5,276 nt of DNA from Deltaproteobacteria bacterium (GTDB lineage Bacteria > Desulfobacterota > Desulfobacteria > Desulfobacterales > Desulfatirhabdiaceae), in NCBI GenBank assembly GCA_026388755.1, contig JAPLJE010000766.1, positions 1 through 5,276 of the forward strand, in the 5' to 3' direction. Each line of letters starts with the position of its first letter. The stretch's first letter is position 1. This document shows, in pieces, positions 1 through 5,276 of the stretch. The notes under the pieces are model-generated. The model worked only from the letters and a program-made list of their open reading frames with translations. It was not told the origin of the DNA and searched no databases. A program made the position numbers and the translations under genes.

Positions 1-634
1 CCGGCAGCAGCACGGAAAACAGGGTGATGATGGTCAAAAGCTCCGATATGCTCATGAACCAGGCATCGTTCTGATTGGGATTGAACCATACCCGGTGATC
101 GTCCTGAATGACTGGCCCTGTTGCTACACTTCCCCCTGCGGCGCCAAGCTTTTTCATGGCGATTTCCAGTCCATACTTTCCGGTTATCTGCTGGGCATAG
201 CTGGAAGCCAGAAAACCGAGAACCGAATTGGTCGTGTCGATCTGGATCTGAACCGTGGCAGGCTCATTGGAGATCAGAGATTTTTCAAAAGACGGCCCAA
301 TATCGATCACGGCCATGGCATCGCCCTGATCCAGAAGATCCATGGCATGCCGGGGATGGGTTGCTTCTTCTGCCGATATCCTGAAATTCGGGGGCATAAA
401 CCGGGATAACAGCTCCCTGGAGGATGCGCTTTTGTCATGATCCATGACACCCAGGGCCGCTTCGCGAAGTTGCAGGCTGACACCTGCACCGGCCAGATAA
501 ATGTCGGCTGTAAACGCATACGCAATGAATACAAGCAAAACAACATCCCGAAGAAGCTGTAGAAATTCCTTGACGGTCATCACATGAATCCGCCGCAACC
601 AGTTCAGTATTTCAACCGGGGATTCTCTCTTCAT
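1..634 (-). CDS. Second ABC-2 type permease, YhhJ/YbhR-like, N-terminal part (3' end beyond window)
   Basis: Translating the minus strand from the ATG at 634 gives 211 codons without a stop to the left edge, so this is a truncated view of a gene usually about 370-380 residues long. It starts MKRESPVEILNWLRRI. A cytoplasmic helix HVMTVKEFLQLLRD precedes TM1 at about 30-48. A periplasmic domain follows: LGVMDHDKSASSRELLSRF at 61-79, then AVIDIGPSFEKSLISNEPA at 108-126, echoing the 'IPP.F...L..G' motif of the family, and the QIQIDTTNS strand. VWFNPNQNDAWFMS (182-195) leads into TM2 at about 196 onward, the same arrangement as YhhJ, where 'FNPN...AWF' precedes TM2. It should form a heterodimeric pore with the upstream permease, which it overlaps by 4 bases (ATGA). 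The absence of stops over 634 bases together with the family motifs makes this a confident call. Confidence 0.9.
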   Translation of the reverse strand, partial: MKRESPVEILNWLRRIHVMTVKEFLQLLRDVVLLVFIAYAFTADIYLAGAGVSLQLREAALGVMDHDKSASSRELLSRFMPPNFRISAEEATHPRHAMDLLDQGDAMAVIDIGPSFEKSLISNEPATVQIQIDTTNSVLGFLASSYAQQITGKYGLEIAMKKLGAAGGSVATGPVIQDDHRVWFNPNQNDAWFMSISELLTIITLFSVLLP

Positions 635-1785
635 GATGACGTCCTTTTTCTGAACATCAGGTAACCCAGAAGCATCAGGGCCGCGGCATAGCCGGCCAGA
701 ACCAGAATATCCTGCCAGAAGTAGGCGATGCCGATCCCTTTCAAGAAACAGGCCGTCACGATATTGGTGTAGTACATGGCCGGAAGCAGATGCGCCACGA
801 CCTGGGCTGTTTTTTCCAGGGAAAACACCGGAATCAGAACTCCGGAATAAAGCACCGCGGGAACCAGGGTAATGATGGAAGTGACAATCATGGCAGCGGT
901 CTGGGTGCGGACAAAAACAGAAGCCACCAGGCCGATACCGGTCGTGCAGCAGACATAAACCAGGGTTGATGCGAAGAAAACAAGGACACTTCCCTTGAAC
1001 GGCGCCCCGAAAAGTCCCGTGGCCAAAAGAAAGAGGATCAGGGCATTGACCAGTGAAATGGCCAGATACGGAAAGAGTTTGCCGATCAGAAATTCCGCCC
1101 GGCTGACCGTGGAGACATAAATGTTGTAGATCGATCCGCTCTCCTTTTCCCGGACAACACCCAATGCGGTTAAAAACGGCGGAGAAATCATGAGGATCAG
1201 CATGATCAGCTTGGGTGCCAGAGACCAGATGCTTTTTAAACTCTGATTATACATATAGCGGGTCTCCAGAATAACGGGATGCAACAGTTCATGGGCTTTT
1301 TGTATGGAAATTCCCTTTGCCCGTGACAAATGATCTGCCATTAAATCCATGTTTACGGCCGAATTGATGGCAATGATATAGCCTTTTGTGGTCTGGGCGC
1401 GAAACGGAAACGTCCCGTCGATGAGTGTCTGCACGGCCGATGGCCTTCCGGCCAGCAGATTCTTTTCAAAATCCGGCGGAATGATGATGGCGGCCCGCAC
1501 CCGGTTGTCGGTCAGAAGCACCCGCAGATCGCGTTCATCAGCGGTGTATCCCTTAAAATCGAAGTACCGTGAGCCGATGAACCGATACGCATAGTCCCTG
1601 CTCATGGCCGACCGGTCATCATCCACGATGGTCAGGGGAATATTCTCCACATCCAGGGAAAGGCCGTATCCCAACAGAATCATCATGGCCACGGGCACGA
1701 TGAAGGCCAAAGAAAAAAAGACTTTGTCCCGGACGATTTCACGCCATTCCTTTTGTGCGACGGCGCTGATTCTGCGTATATTCAT
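631..1785 (-). CDS. ABC-2 type permease, RbbA C-terminal/YhhJ/YbhS-like, 384 aa
   Basis: This is an inner-membrane subunit that should pair with the second permease to form the transport pore driven by the ATPase domains. Its layout is that of the ABC2_membrane_3 family. A cytoplasmic N-terminal helix (AQKEWREIVRDK) leads to TM1 at about 22-42, ending LLGYGLSLDVEN, which closely recalls the RbbA permease domain. A large periplasmic domain spans about 43-185 (TIVDDDRS, GSRYF, IIPPDFEKNLLAGRP, TLIDGTFPFRAQTTKGY). A cluster of five TMs follows at about 190-210, 236-258, 264-290, 297-317 and 354-377. The cytoplasmic VREKESGSIYNIYVS at 210-224 is the family's conserved loop contacting the ATPase. 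The length is typical and the gene looks intact. Its ATG overlaps the stop of the ATPase tail by 4 bases and its own TGA overlaps the next permease start the same way, implying translational coupling. A weak GGGA lies 8 bases before the ATG. The substrate is not evident. Confidence 0.93.
   Translation of the reverse strand: MNIRRISAVAQKEWREIVRDKVFFSLAFIVPVAMMILLGYGLSLDVENIPLTIVDDDRSAMSRDYAYRFIGSRYFDFKGYTADERDLRVLLTDNRVRAAIIIPPDFEKNLLAGRPSAVQTLIDGTFPFRAQTTKGYIIAINSAVNMDLMADHLSRAKGISIQKAHELLHPVILETRYMYNQSLKSIWSLAPKLIMLILMISPPFLTALGVVREKESGSIYNIYVSTVSRAEFLIGKLFPYLAISLVNALILFLLATGLFGAPFKGSVLVFFASTLVYVCCTTGIGLVASVFVRTQTAAMIVTSIITLVPAVLYSGVLIPVFSLEKTAQVVAHLLPAMYYTNIVTACFLKGIGIAYFWQDILVLAGYAAALMLLGYLMFRKRTSS
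642..646 (-). promoter_or_regulatory. Shine-Dalgarno of the second permease
   Basis: AAGGA on the minus strand ends 7 bases before the ATG at 634. It lies inside the last codons of the preceding permease. Together with the ATGA overlap it supports 634 as the start of the second permease. Confidence 0.7.
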
Positions 1786-2000
1786 GGGGCATATCCCATA
1801 TTGGGTGTGGACCGGCTAACCATTTTTCTTCCTCTTTCAAGCGACAGAACCCGATACACAAACACATCCTCCATGGACAGCTTTCTGGGAATCACGGACG
1901 TCAATTTTACGTTGCCGGCAGCCAGGACAGATGCCAGCCTTCTTTTGGCGGCTTCTCTGTCCCGTGTCAGGAAGTGAATTTTGTTGCCGAAAAGCGCCAC
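1782..2000 (-). pseudogene. Detached C-terminal tail of the second ABC ATPase domain
   Basis: Read from a GTG at 2000 this gives 72 residues. It resembles the C-terminal domain that follows many drug-export ATPase domains (DUF4162-like). VALFGNKIHFL lines up by eye with VQVLGNWFKVFL in the NBD1 tail, and KLSMEDVFVYRV is the characteristic 'P-S-L-E-D-V-F' end, matching PDLEDVF of NBD1. It begins 11 bases after the stop of the long gene, in the -1 frame, and its stop overlaps the start of the next permease (ATGA). It thus looks like the original 3' end of the ATPase gene, cut off by a frame break. The GTG has GAGG only 2 bases ahead, too close for good initiation, though reinitiation after the TAG cannot be excluded. 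Less likely it is a real separate small protein that docks on NBD2. Confidence 0.65.
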
Positions 2001-2002
2001 GC

Positions 2003-2047
2003 CCTCGCCTGCTACGCTTCCAGTTCCACGTCTTGTTTCATTTTTTC
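2003..2047 (-). other. Frame break near the end of the second ATPase domain
   Basis: The 934-residue frame reads ATPEKMKQDVELEA and stops at TAG (2014-2012). The -1 frame is open across this whole zone, reading NETRRGTGSVAGEG from 2042, and runs on into the detached NBD2 tail. A one-base shift between at least 2047 and 2015 would therefore give an uninterrupted protein. An A6 run (2041-2046, GAAAAAATG) is one plausible place. Compared with the NBD1 tail, about 16 residues seem to be missing here, so a deletion of roughly 50 bases not divisible by three is an alternative. The length estimate comes from aligning the two tails by eye. Confidence 0.5.
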
Positions 2048-4816
2048 GGGAGTGGCATCCGCCACGATGCGACCGGCGAACATCAGGGCGAGGTGATCAC
2101 AGTGTTCGGCCTCGCTCATATAATGGGTCGTCACCAGAATGGCCACGTTTTCCTCCCGTGAAAGCCGGTGGAAGGTTTCCCACAATCGTCGTCTGCCCAG
2201 AGGATCGACACCGGATGTGGGTTCATCCAGAAACAGAACTCCCGGCCGATGCACCAGTGCACACCCCAGCGCAAGCCGCTGGCGAAGGCCCATCGGCAGG
2301 CTTCCGGTCAGCCGCTTCTCATAGCCGTTCAGTTCGGCCATATCCAGAACCCATTCCGTCCTCATTTTTTCGGTTTTTCGATTGAGACCGTAAATTCCGG
2401 CATAGAGTCGAATGTTTTCTATTACGGACAGATCCGTGTAAAGAGAAAAGGCCTGTGACATATAACCAATGCGCTCCTTGATTTCTCTGCCTGCCTGACG
2501 CATATCGGCTCCGGCCACCTGGCCATCCCCGGATGTCGGTTGCAGAATACCGGTCAGCATTTTGATGACCGTGGTCTTGCCTGCGCCATTTGCTCCCAGA
2601 AGTCCGAAAATCTCACCGTATGGCACATGAAAACTAACCTGGTCAACCGCTCTGAAGTTACCGAAGTCACGAATCAGGCCGGTTGCCGAAATGGCGGTTT
2701 GGCTGCCTGTTCTGTTTTCAACATGCGGTTCGGGGTCTGAGCCAGCCGTCGGCGCTATTTGATTGATAACAGGTTGCCCGGGCCGGATCGATGCATCAGT
2801 CGTTTCTTTTCCAATCAACTGAAGAAATACATCCTCGAGATCGGGATCATCGCAATACCACTCCAGAATTCGAACCTCTTTCAGGTTCTCTTTCAGGACA
2901 TTGCCGGCGGTTTGAGGCGATTCACCCGCCAGGAAAACCTTGAACCAGTTTCCCAGGACCTGCACCTGGCCGAACCGGTTTTTCAACAGGGAAAAAGCTT
3001 TGTCTTCGGGTTCGGACCGAATCGAGACGATGACGCCGGGCGTCAGGGCCGTAATTTCTGAGGGTGTGCCGCTGGCCAGAATCCGGCCTTCATGCATGAG
3101 GGAAATCCGGTGAAAGCGGGACGCCTCTTCCATGTAGGCGGTTGAGACCAGTGCGGTCATGCCTCTTTCCCATAGAAGACTGGCCAGGATGGCCCAGAAA
3201 TCCCGTCTGGAAACCGGATCCACACCGGTTGTCGGTTCGTCCAGAATGATCAGATCGGGTTCATGGATGAGACTGCAGATCAGACCCAGCTTCTGCTTCA
3301 TTCCGCCGGACAGGTTTTTCATCGGCCGGTTTTTGAATGCATCCAGCCGGGTCATGGTCAGCAGACGATTTTTTCGAATGTTCAGATCGTTTTCCGAAAC
3401 CAACCGAAGACGGGCAAAAAAATCGATATTTTCTTCGACGGAAAGCTCCGGATACAGGTTCAGTCCCAGCCCCTGCGGCATGAAGCCAATGCCGGCCTTG
3501 ATGGCTTCAGCCTCTTTTTCCGTTCGGACGGGTAAGCCAAAAACCTCAACCAGGCCGGAATCATAGGTCAGAACGCCGGCCAGAGCTTTCATGAGGGTAC
3601 TTTTACCCGCACCGTCAGGACCGATCAGCCCGTACATTTCTCCGGGCTTTACCATCAGATCGACTTCCCTTACGGCAACCGTCTTGCCGTAAGCTTTTTT
3701 AAAGCAAACGGGTTTGACCCAATTGATTCCGTCTTTCCATCGAATGACCGCATCCGCCGGTAGTCCGGGTGTCAGCCGATGCTCCGGATTGCCGGAGAGC
3801 GATATTTTGATTGCATACACCAGTTTGACCCGCTGATCCGGCGTTGGTACCTCTTTGGGCGTGAATTCGGCTTTTGATGCAATATAGGTTAGAACGCCTT
3901 CAAAGGGTGTGTCCGGCAGGGCGTCGATATAAATACGGGCATTCAGATTCAGTTTAAGTTTGCCGATTTCTTTTTCCGGAACATAAACCTTGAGAAAGAG
4001 CTGATCCAGATTGACCATTGAAAATAGCGGTGAACCCGGGGCCACGACTTCTCCCGAATTGATGATTTTGGTTGTGATGACGCCATCGATCGGCGCCCGG
4101 ACAGTCAAATCCGCCAGAATGCTTTCTACTTCCGAAAGGGCTGCCCTGACCTGATCCGCATGTGCCGCCACGGCCATTAATTCGTCTTCCTTTGCCTTGA
4201 GTCGCGATTGCCCCAGGTGCGCTTCTTCAAGCAGCTTTTCAGCCTGAGTCAAGCCGCTTTTCGCACTTTCAAGATCGCTTTTCGCTGATTCAAATGCAAG
4301 GTCCATCTGCTCGCTTTTCTGCCGTCCGACAGAACCTTCTTCGGCAAGACGCCTGAAACGAACCGCATCCTTTGCATATTGGGTTTCTGCAGCGGCAGTC
4401 TTTGAAAGAACCGCCAGTGAATGCGCTCGTCCGGCTTTGGCTTTATCAATTGCAATCGGCACTTCCTTTTTCATCAGTCCGTATGCGGTTTCTGCTGCTT
4501 TCAATCTGGCGTTTGCCGCTTCGAGCGCAAAAGTGGCCTGGTTGACCTTTTCGCGAATCTGGATGTCATCGAGCTGGGCAAGAATCTGACCGGATTTCAC
4601 CGAATCCCCTTCCTGAGCCAGGATTTTTGTGATTCTCCCCGAAATTTTGGTGGCGACCACATGAGTTTCCCCTTCGATGCGTCCATTTGCCTGAATCAGC
4701 CCTTCCGGAAGTGCCGGTTTGATAACCATTTTGCTGAATACCATATAACATCCGGCTGCGACGATCAGAATCACCACAACGGTCAGCATTTTTTTGATGA
4801 ACGGCTTTTCGTTCAT
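2012..4816 (-). CDS. HlyD-type periplasmic adaptor fused to two ABC ATPase domains (YhiI/YbhG + RbbA/YbhF-like), 934 aa
   Basis: One frame carries what are normally two genes. Residues 10-28 form a single membrane anchor after a Lys-rich start. Residues 53-84 and 237-270 are the two halves of a lipoyl/biotinyl-like domain (APIDGVI at 241-247), flanking a helical coiled-coil hairpin at about 86-235. Residues 271-366 are beta-barrel and membrane-proximal segments, including the YhiI-like FTPKEVPTPDQRVKL. With almost no linker, NBD1 follows: A-loop Tyr376, Walker A GPDGAGKS 399-406, Q-loop Gln448, signature LSGGM 502-506, Walker B with Asp526-Glu527, and Ala560 where the H-loop His should be. 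Its tail ends PDLEDVF at 658-664. NBD2 (about 707-934) has Walker A GANGAGKTT 741-749, degenerate signature LPMGL 840-844, Walker B Asp864-Glu865 and His898. Both NBDs strongly resemble those of RbbA/YbhF. No membrane segment separates adaptor from ATPases, which conflicts with periplasmic versus cytoplasmic location. The protein also stops before the usual NBD2 tail. Domains are certain; whether the fusion is a real functional protein is not. Confidence 0.9.
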   Translation of the reverse strand: MNEKPFIKKMLTVVVILIVAAGCYMVFSKMVIKPALPEGLIQANGRIEGETHVVATKISGRITKILAQEGDSVKSGQILAQLDDIQIREKVNQATFALEAANARLKAAETAYGLMKKEVPIAIDKAKAGRAHSLAVLSKTAAAETQYAKDAVRFRRLAEEGSVGRQKSEQMDLAFESAKSDLESAKSGLTQAEKLLEEAHLGQSRLKAKEDELMAVAAHADQVRAALSEVESILADLTVRAPIDGVITTKIINSGEVVAPGSPLFSMVNLDQLFLKVYVPEKEIGKLKLNLNARIYIDALPDTPFEGVLTYIASKAEFTPKEVPTPDQRVKLVYAIKISLSGNPEHRLTPGLPADAVIRWKDGINWVKPVCFKKAYGKTVAVREVDLMVKPGEMYGLIGPDGAGKSTLMKALAGVLTYDSGLVEVFGLPVRTEKEAEAIKAGIGFMPQGLGLNLYPELSVEENIDFFARLRLVSENDLNIRKNRLLTMTRLDAFKNRPMKNLSGGMKQKLGLICSLIHEPDLIILDEPTTGVDPVSRRDFWAILASLLWERGMTALVSTAYMEEASRFHRISLMHEGRILASGTPSEITALTPGVIVSIRSEPEDKAFSLLKNRFGQVQVLGNWFKVFLAGESPQTAGNVLKENLKEVRILEWYCDDPDLEDVFLQLIGKETTDASIRPGQPVINQIAPTAGSDPEPHVENRTGSQTAISATGLIRDFGNFRAVDQVSFHVPYGEIFGLLGANGAGKTTVIKMLTGILQPTSGDGQVAGADMRQAGREIKERIGYMSQAFSLYTDLSVIENIRLYAGIYGLNRKTEKMRTEWVLDMAELNGYEKRLTGSLPMGLRQRLALGCALVHRPGVLFLDEPTSGVDPLGRRRLWETFHRLSREENVAILVTTHYMSEAEHCDHLALMFAGRIVADATPEKMKQDVELEA
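3690..3715 (-). other. Adaptor/ATPase fusion junction
   Basis: The adaptor reaches its expected end around residues 358-366 (VIRWKDGINW) and NBD1 is under way by AYGKTVAV at 375-382. Between them is only VKPVCFKK. ABC domains of this family normally start with a beta strand and several residues before the 'YGKT' turn; only two residues separate Phe372 from Ala375-Tyr376, so a few NBD1 residues seem lost. No in-frame ATG, GTG or TTG lies between the GTG at 3820 (residue 333, inside the adaptor) and Met388, which is already past the A-loop. An A6 run sits at 3695-3700, next to an AAGCTT hexamer at 3691-3696. This looks like an in-frame joining of two genes, by evolution or by an error. Confidence 0.6.
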
Positions 4817-4823
4817 GGACAGT

Positions 4824-4829
4824 CTCCTC
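4824..4829 (-). promoter_or_regulatory. Shine-Dalgarno of the adaptor-ATPase gene
   Basis: GAGGAG on the minus strand lies 7 bases before the ATG at 4816, a near-ideal ribosome binding site that fixes this start. The 42-base gap to the upstream TolC-like gene (4817-4858) holds nothing else of note. It has a GGGC/GCCC mini-hairpin with a 4-base loop, too weak for a terminator, so read-through from the channel gene is expected. Confidence 0.8.
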
Positions 4830-4858
4830 GGGTTGTTTGGGGGCTCATGCCCGACACT

Positions 4859-5276
4859 CTACAGAATGCCGACGGCTCTTCTCAAGCGGATATCTGCCAG
4901 GATTGCATCATATACCGCATGGGTGTAATTGGTCTGGCTTTTGATCCGAAGTGTTTCGGCATCCAGAACTTCGGTGTTATTCCCTAGTTCCTGGGCATAT
5001 CGGTTTTTGGTGACATTCAGGTTTTCTTCGGCCTGATTCAGCGCCTGTTCGGAAACGCCGATCCGTTTGGCGGTTTCCTGAGTGTCGAGCCATGCCTGCC
5101 GGACCTGAAGTTCAATCAGCGATTCAGCTTCTCTTTTTTGATTTTCGACAGACAATTGTTTTCTTTCTTCTGCTCTTGCCTTATGCCGGATGACACCGCC
5201 GTCGAAAATATCCCATCGAAGCAACAATCCCGCTTCCCAGATATTATTGTCGACAAGAATCATTTGATCGTAATGA
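4859..5276 (-). CDS. TolC-family outer membrane efflux protein, C-terminal part (5' end beyond window)
   Basis: This is the outer-membrane channel component of a tripartite efflux system: a trimeric beta-barrel with a long periplasmic alpha-helical tunnel that docks on the adaptor. The frame stays open to the right edge, so the ATG at 5263 is probably internal and the gene is cut. About 138 residues are visible, against roughly 420-480 in the family, corresponding to the second of the two OEP repeats. Landmarks are LLLRWDIFDGG, the usual strand and turn that opens the repeat, followed by a long charged helix (HKARAEERKQL onward). Then come the hairpin segment NRYAQELGNNTEVLDAETLR, matching the family pattern of a Tyr-rich turn then 'vLDAe', and the closing helix ending LRRAVGIL before TAG. 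The adaptor gene follows after 42 bases, so the two are very likely co-transcribed. Family assignment is strong; substrate is unknown. Confidence 0.9.
   Translation of the reverse strand, partial: HYDQMILVDNNIWEAGLLLRWDIFDGGVIRHKARAEERKQLSVENQKREAESLIELQVRQAWLDTQETAKRIGVSEQALNQAEENLNVTKNRYAQELGNNTEVLDAETLRIKSQTNYTHAVYDAILADIRLRRAVGIL

Noticed and set aside
307..546. Minus-strand open frame of 79 codons inside the second permease
   Set aside because: It is in a different frame from the 634-to-edge permease frame, which carries the family motifs and has a Shine-Dalgarno. This is an out-of-frame shadow.
1981..2385. Plus-strand open frame of 134 codons across the frame-break zone
   Set aside because: It is antisense to conserved NBD2 motifs, with a Pro/Arg/Ser-rich translation and no domain. 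It does not explain the break.
3159..3566. Plus-strand open frame of 135 codons
   Set aside because: It is fully antisense to NBD1, including its signature and Walker B motifs. The Ser/Arg-rich translation is typical of a shadow frame.
4745..4755. Possible lipobox AAGC (residues 20-23) in the adaptor, which would make it a lipoprotein
   Set aside because: The -3 position is Ala rather than Leu/Val/Ile, and the segment reads as a continuous membrane anchor followed by more hydrophobic residues. An uncleaved anchor is the simpler reading.
4844..4855. GGGC/GCCC inverted repeat between the channel and adaptor genes as a terminator
   Set aside because: The stem is only four base pairs with no following T run, and the short gap with a strong Shine-Dalgarno argues for read-through.
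4421..4987. Plus-strand open frame of 188 codons, the longest on that strand
   Set aside because: It lies antisense to the adaptor start, the intergenic gap and the channel C-terminus, all with strong family motifs. Its translation is rich in Cys, Phe and His with no recognisable domain and looks like a mirror of the minus-strand codons.

Overview
The window is one tightly packed minus-strand operon segment, read from right to left, and it encodes a tripartite ABC efflux/export system of the YbhGFSR / YhiI-RbbA-YhhJ type. In order of transcription it holds: the C-terminal part of a TolC-like outer membrane channel (cut by the right edge); one very long gene joining a HlyD-type periplasmic adaptor to two ABC ATPase domains; a short reading frame that looks like the detached C-terminal tail of the second ATPase domain; a complete ABC-2 type permease; and the N-terminal part of a second ABC-2 type permease (cut by the left edge). 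The plus strand carries no convincing gene. I see no RNA gene, CRISPR array, insertion sequence, terminator or promoter, and no stretch above about 50 bases lacks a minus-strand coding frame. The promoter should lie beyond the right edge and the terminator beyond the left edge.

The parts fit one machine. The two permeases would form the inner-membrane pore. The paired ATPase domains would power it from the cytoplasm. The adaptor would bridge the periplasm, and the TolC-like protein would give the outer-membrane exit. Signs of one transcription unit are the shared strand, a 42-base gap with a strong Shine-Dalgarno before the adaptor, and 4-base ATGA stop/start overlaps before both permeases. 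The exported substrate cannot be read from the sequence.

Two irregularities stand out, both in the long gene. First, adaptor and ATPases form one 934-residue frame with no membrane segment between them. The adaptor belongs in the periplasm and ATPases in the cytoplasm, so this is a topological conflict. The first ATPase domain also appears a few residues short at its N-terminus and has no normal start codon of its own. Second, the long gene stops just before the usual C-terminal tail of the second ATPase domain; that tail continues in another frame directly downstream and runs into the next permease by an ATGA overlap. This suggests a frameshift or small deletion. Either these are real rearrangements (new architecture or decaying operon), or one or both are sequence or assembly errors. 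An A6 run lies at or near each scar.

The organism is a Gram-negative (diderm) bacterium, shown by the TolC-like channel and periplasmic adaptor. Base composition looks balanced (about half GC by eye). The protein style reminds me of Desulfobacterota, but that is a weak impression and no taxonomic marker is present.
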